From the NCBI RefSeq assembly GCF_001563285.1, contig NZ_CP005189.1, positions 310,001-374,000 on the forward strand: DNA of 64,000 nt, given 5' to 3'. The stretch's first letter is position 1. Every line of letters starts with the position of its first letter. Source of the DNA: Sphingobium sp. MI1205. GTDB taxonomy: Bacteria; Pseudomonadota; Alphaproteobacteria; Sphingomonadales; Sphingomonadaceae. The position numbers were made by a program, and so were the translations under genes. Under the pieces are notes generated by a model, which was given only the letters and a program-made list of their open reading frames with translations, ran no database searches and had not been told where the DNA came from. This document shows positions 61,286 to 64,000 of this stretch, one piece after another.

Positions 61286-63195
61286 GGGATCAGCCTGGCG
61301 ATGATCAGGTCAGCTGCCTGATCCGCAGTCAGCGACGTGGTGTCGATGCGGATTTCAGGATCTTGGGGCGCTTCATAGGGGCTGTCGATCCCGGTGAAGT
61401 TCTTGAGATCCCCCGCCCTCGCCTTCTTGTAGAGGCCCTTGACGTCGCGCGCCTCGGCTTCGGCGAGCGGCGTGTCGATATGCACCTCGATGAACTCGCC
61501 AGGCTGCATCATCTGCCGCACCATTTCGCGCTCCGAACGGAAGGGCGAAATGAAGGCGGTGATGACGATGAGTCCCGCGTCGGTCATCAGCTTCGCCACT
61601 TCGCCCACGCGGCGGATATTTTCCACGCGGTCGGCGTCGGTGAAGCCCAGATCCCTGTTCAGGCCATGCCGCACATTGTCGCCGTCGAGCAGGAAGGTGT
61701 GGCGGTTCATCCGCGCCAGCTTCTTTTCGACGATATTGGCGATGGTCGACTTGCCCGCGCCCGACAGGCCGGTGAACCACAGCACAGCCGGCTTCTGGTT
61801 CTTCAGCCCTGCATGGAATTCGCGGGTGACATCGGTCGCCTGCCAATGGACATTCTGCGCCCGCCGCAGCGAGAAGTGCAGCATGCCTGCCGCCACCGTG
61901 GCGTTGGTGATCTTGTCGATCAGGATGAAACCGCCCAGCGTCCGGTTCTGCTCATAGGGCTCGAACACGATCTGTTTGTCGGTCGACAGGTTCGCAACGC
62001 CGATCGCGTTCAGATCCAGCGTCTTGGCCGCCAGATGCTCCATCGTATTGACGTTCACCTGATATTTCGGCTGCTGCACGGTCGCTGTCACGGTCTGCGT
62101 GCCGATCTTCAGCCAATATGGACGGCCGGGCAGCATTTCCTCGTCAGCCATCCAGACAATCGTCGCTTCGAACTGGTCGGCGGCCTGGGGCGGACTGTCG
62201 GCAAGCGCGATGACGTCTCCGCGCGAACAGTCGATCTCATCGGCGAAGCAGATGGTCACTGACTGACCCGCAACCGCCTGGCCCAGATCACCGTCCAGCG
62301 TCACGATCCGCGTCACTGTGCTGGTTTTGCCCGAGGGAAGGACGCGGATCGCGTCGCCCGGCTTGACCGCGCCGGTGGCGATCAGCCCGGAAAAGCCGCG
62401 GAAGTCCAGATTGGGGCGGTTCACCCACTGCACGGGCATGCGGAACGGCTTTTCCGCGTCAGTCGCGCCGTTGACCTCCACGGTCTCCAGATGCGCCATC
62501 AGTGTCGGTCCCTTGTACCAGGGCGTGTTTTCCGAAGGACCGGTGATATTGTCGCCCTTGAACCCGGAAATCGGCATCGGCACGAAATGCTGGATGCCGA
62601 TCGAGCGGGCGAACTCAGTATAATCCTTGACGATGCCGTCGAACACCGCCTGGTCATAATCGACCAGATCCATCTTGTTCACCGCCAGAACGATGTTCTT
62701 GATGCCGATCAGATGCGCCAGATAGCTGTGACGCTTGGTCTGCGTCAGCACGCCCTTGCGCGCGTCGATCAGGATGACGGCGAGATCGGCGGTCGAAGCG
62801 CCAGTGACCATGTTGCGCGTATATTGTTCATGACCGGGCGTGTCGGCGACGATGAACTTGCGCTTTTCGGTCGCGAAGAAGCGATAGGCGACGTCGATCG
62901 TGATCCCCTGCTCGCGCTCGGCGGCGAGACCATCGACCAGCAGGGCGAAATCAATTTCCTGCCCCTGCGTGCCGACGCGCTTGCTGTCCGCCTCCAGTGC
63001 AGCGAGTTGATCCTCGAAGATCATCTTGCTGTCATAGAGCAGGCGGCCGATCAGCGTCGATTTGCCATCGTCCACCGACCCGCAGGTGATGAAGCGCAGC
63101 ATCGTCTTGTGCTCATGCACTTTCAGATATTCGTCGATATCCTCGGCTATGAGGGCATCGGTCTTGTAGATAGGTTCGTCGAGAGTGTCGGTCAT
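61282..63195 (-). CDS. cysNC: bifunctional sulfate adenylyltransferase subunit 1 / APS kinase
   Basis: Fusion of 637 aa. The GTPase part has G1 GSVDDGKS (39-46), DTPGHEQY, and NKMD; it activates CysD. The APS-kinase part (from about 450) has the P-loop [19 protein letters not shown] and [10 protein letters not shown]. It makes APS and then PAPS. A REP-like palindrome separates it from cysD upstream on the minus strand. Confidence 0.97.
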   Translation of the reverse strand: MTDTLDEPIYKTDALIAEDIDEYLKVHEHKTMLRFITCGSVDDGKSTLIGRLLYDSKMIFEDQLAALEADSKRVGTQGQEIDFALLVDGLAAEREQGITIDVAYRFFATEKRKFIVADTPGHEQYTRNMVTGASTADLAVILIDARKGVLTQTKRHSYLAHLIGIKNIVLAVNKMDLVDYDQAVFDGIVKDYTEFARSIGIQHFVPMPISGFKGDNITGPSENTPWYKGPTLMAHLETVEVNGATDAEKPFRMPVQWVNRPNLDFRGFSGLIATGAVKPGDAIRVLPSGKTSTVTRIVTLDGDLGQAVAGQSVTICFADEIDCSRGDVIALADSPPQAADQFEATIVWMADEEMLPGRPYWLKIGTQTVTATVQQPKYQVNVNTMEHLAAKTLDLNAIGVANLSTDKQIVFEPYEQNRTLGGFILIDKITNATVAAGMLHFSLRRAQNVHWQATDVTREFHAGLKNQKPAVLWFTGLSGAGKSTIANIVEKKLARMNRHTFLLDGDNVRHGLNRDLGFTDADRVENIRRVGEVAKLMTDAGLIVITAFISPFRSEREMVRQMMQPGEFIEVHIDTPLAEAEARDVKGLYKKARAGDLKNFTGIDSPYEAPQDPEIRIDTTSLTADQAADLIIARLIP

Positions 63196-63207
63196 TGGTC
63201 TAGTCCC

Positions 63208-63287
63208 GTCGTCCCAGCGAAAGCTGGGATCTCGTTGATCTGGGGAAGGTTCTGCCGGCCTGAGATCCGAGCTTTCGCTGGGATGAC
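63208..63287. repeat. REP-like inverted repeat between cysNC and cysD
   Basis: Left arm GTCGTCCCAGCGAAAGCTGG (63208-63233, extends GATCTC) and right arm (63262-63287) are inverted copies with two mismatches; each arm also contains a small hairpin (CCCAGC-gaaa-GCTGGG in the left arm). This is the kind of dispersed palindrome common in sphingomonad intergenic regions. It may stabilise mRNA between the two genes. Confidence 0.75.
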
Positions 63288-63295
63288 GGCTCAGG

Positions 63296-64000
63296 TCAGA
63301 AATACCCTTCCTGCTTCTTCTTCTCCATGCCGGCGCCGCCCGCGTCCTTGTCGATGGCGCGACCCTGGCGTTCGGACGTGGTCGTCAGAAGCGTTTCCTG
63401 GATGACGTCCGGCAGCGTCTGGGCGCTGCTTTCCACCGCGCCGGTCAGGGGGTAGCAACCCAGCGTGCGGAAACGGATCGACCGCATCACCGGCTCTTCG
63501 CCGGGCTTCAGCAGGAAGCGTTCGTCATCGACCATCAGCAGCATGCCGTCGCGCTCGACGGTGGGCCGTTCCTGGGCGAAATACAGCGGCACGATCGGAA
63601 CGTCGTTCAGGTGGATATATTGCCAGATGTCCAGCTCGGTCCAGTTGCTGATGGGGAAAATGCGGATGCTCTCGCCCTTGTTCTTCTTGGCGTTGTAGAG
63701 GTTCCACAGTTCCGGGCGCTGGTTTTTCGGATCCCAGCCATGCGAAGCGGTGCGGAAGGAAAAGATGCGCTCCTTGGCGCGGCTCTTTTCCTCGTCGCGG
63801 CGCGCGCCGCCAAAGGCTGCGTCGAAACCATAGAGGTCGAGCGCCTGCTTCAATCCTTCGGTCTTCCACATGTCGGTGTGAAGCGCGCCATGGTCGAACG
63901 GGTTAATCCCCCGCTCCTTTGCTTCGGGGTTTTGATATACCAGAAGTTCCATGCCGCTTTCTTGCGCCATGCGGTCGCGCAGGTCGTACATCGCCTTGAA
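63296..64000 (-). CDS. cysD: sulfate adenylyltransferase subunit 2, C-terminal part (runs off window end)
   Basis: About 235 C-terminal codons of CysD, a PP-loop ATP-pyrophosphatase that adenylylates sulfate with CysN. Typical segments are [57 protein letters not shown] and [14 protein letters not shown]. The ATG seen at 63991 is internal: the frame continues upstream (FKAMYDLRD) beyond base 64000, where the N-terminus with the SGGKDS PP-loop should lie. Confidence 0.97.
   Translation of the reverse strand, partial: FKAMYDLRDRMAQESGMELLVYQNPEAKERGINPFDHGALHTDMWKTEGLKQALDLYGFDAAFGGARRDEEKSRAKERIFSFRTASHGWDPKNQRPELWNLYNAKKNKGESIRIFPISNWTELDIWQYIHLNDVPIVPLYFAQERPTVERDGMLLMVDDERFLLKPGEEPVMRSIRFRTLGCYPLTGAVESSAQTLPDVIQETLLTTTSERQGRAIDKDAGGAGMEKKKQEGYF

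Noticed and set aside
1..64000. CRISPR array or rRNA operon
   Set aside because: No regularly spaced direct repeats and no rRNA-like sequence were seen.

Overview
The window looks like chromosomal DNA from a sphingomonad-type alphaproteobacterium (Sphingobium, Novosphingobium or Sphingomonas). The evidence is the high GC content, at least four TonB-dependent receptors, the fused CysN/CysC sulfate-activation gene, an HWE-family hybrid kinase and a SirB1 protein. Genus is an inference; no rRNA gene is present.

Positions 1 to about 48,500 form a catabolic accessory island. It carries four TonB receptors (one cut by the window start) and a set of oxidative enzymes: an FMO-like flavoprotein, two Baeyer-Villiger-type monooxygenases, a Rieske oxygenase, a cytochrome P450 and an old-yellow-enzyme reductase. 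It also carries eight classical or atypical SDRs (one a pseudogene), a halohydrin dehalogenase, cupin, VOC and SnoaL-like proteins, an alpha/beta hydrolase, a phosphotransferase and an acyl-CoA dehydrogenase. A 2-oxoacid/acetoin dehydrogenase E1 pair is followed by a stand-alone lipoyl domain. AraC and LysR regulators and an MFS exporter are present. The set suits uptake and stepwise oxidation of a bulky hydrophobic ketone, terpenoid or steroid-like substrate, but the substrate is not proven by sequence.

The island is eroded. Between intact genes lie relics of IS5, IS3, a tyrosine integrase, cupin, rubredoxin, P450, a second Rieske oxygenase, GMC oxidoreductase, a cox4-like protein, a lipoyl protein, BKACE (DUF849) and an acyl-CoA ligase. 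Many relics pair with an intact copy elsewhere in the island, which suggests old segmental duplication followed by decay. A six-helix membrane protein family of unknown function occurs three times (one truncated) and is linked to NorE/NorF-like orphan oxidase subunits.

From about 48,500 to the end the content becomes core-like: a small membrane protein, an MHS transporter, a TerC/Alx protein, an overlapping hybrid kinase-CheR-hybrid kinase operon, SirB1, a lipoprotein, a MarR regulator, tRNA-Gln, a decayed dienelactone hydrolase, and the sulfate assimilation genes cysQ, cysNC and cysD (cut by the window end).
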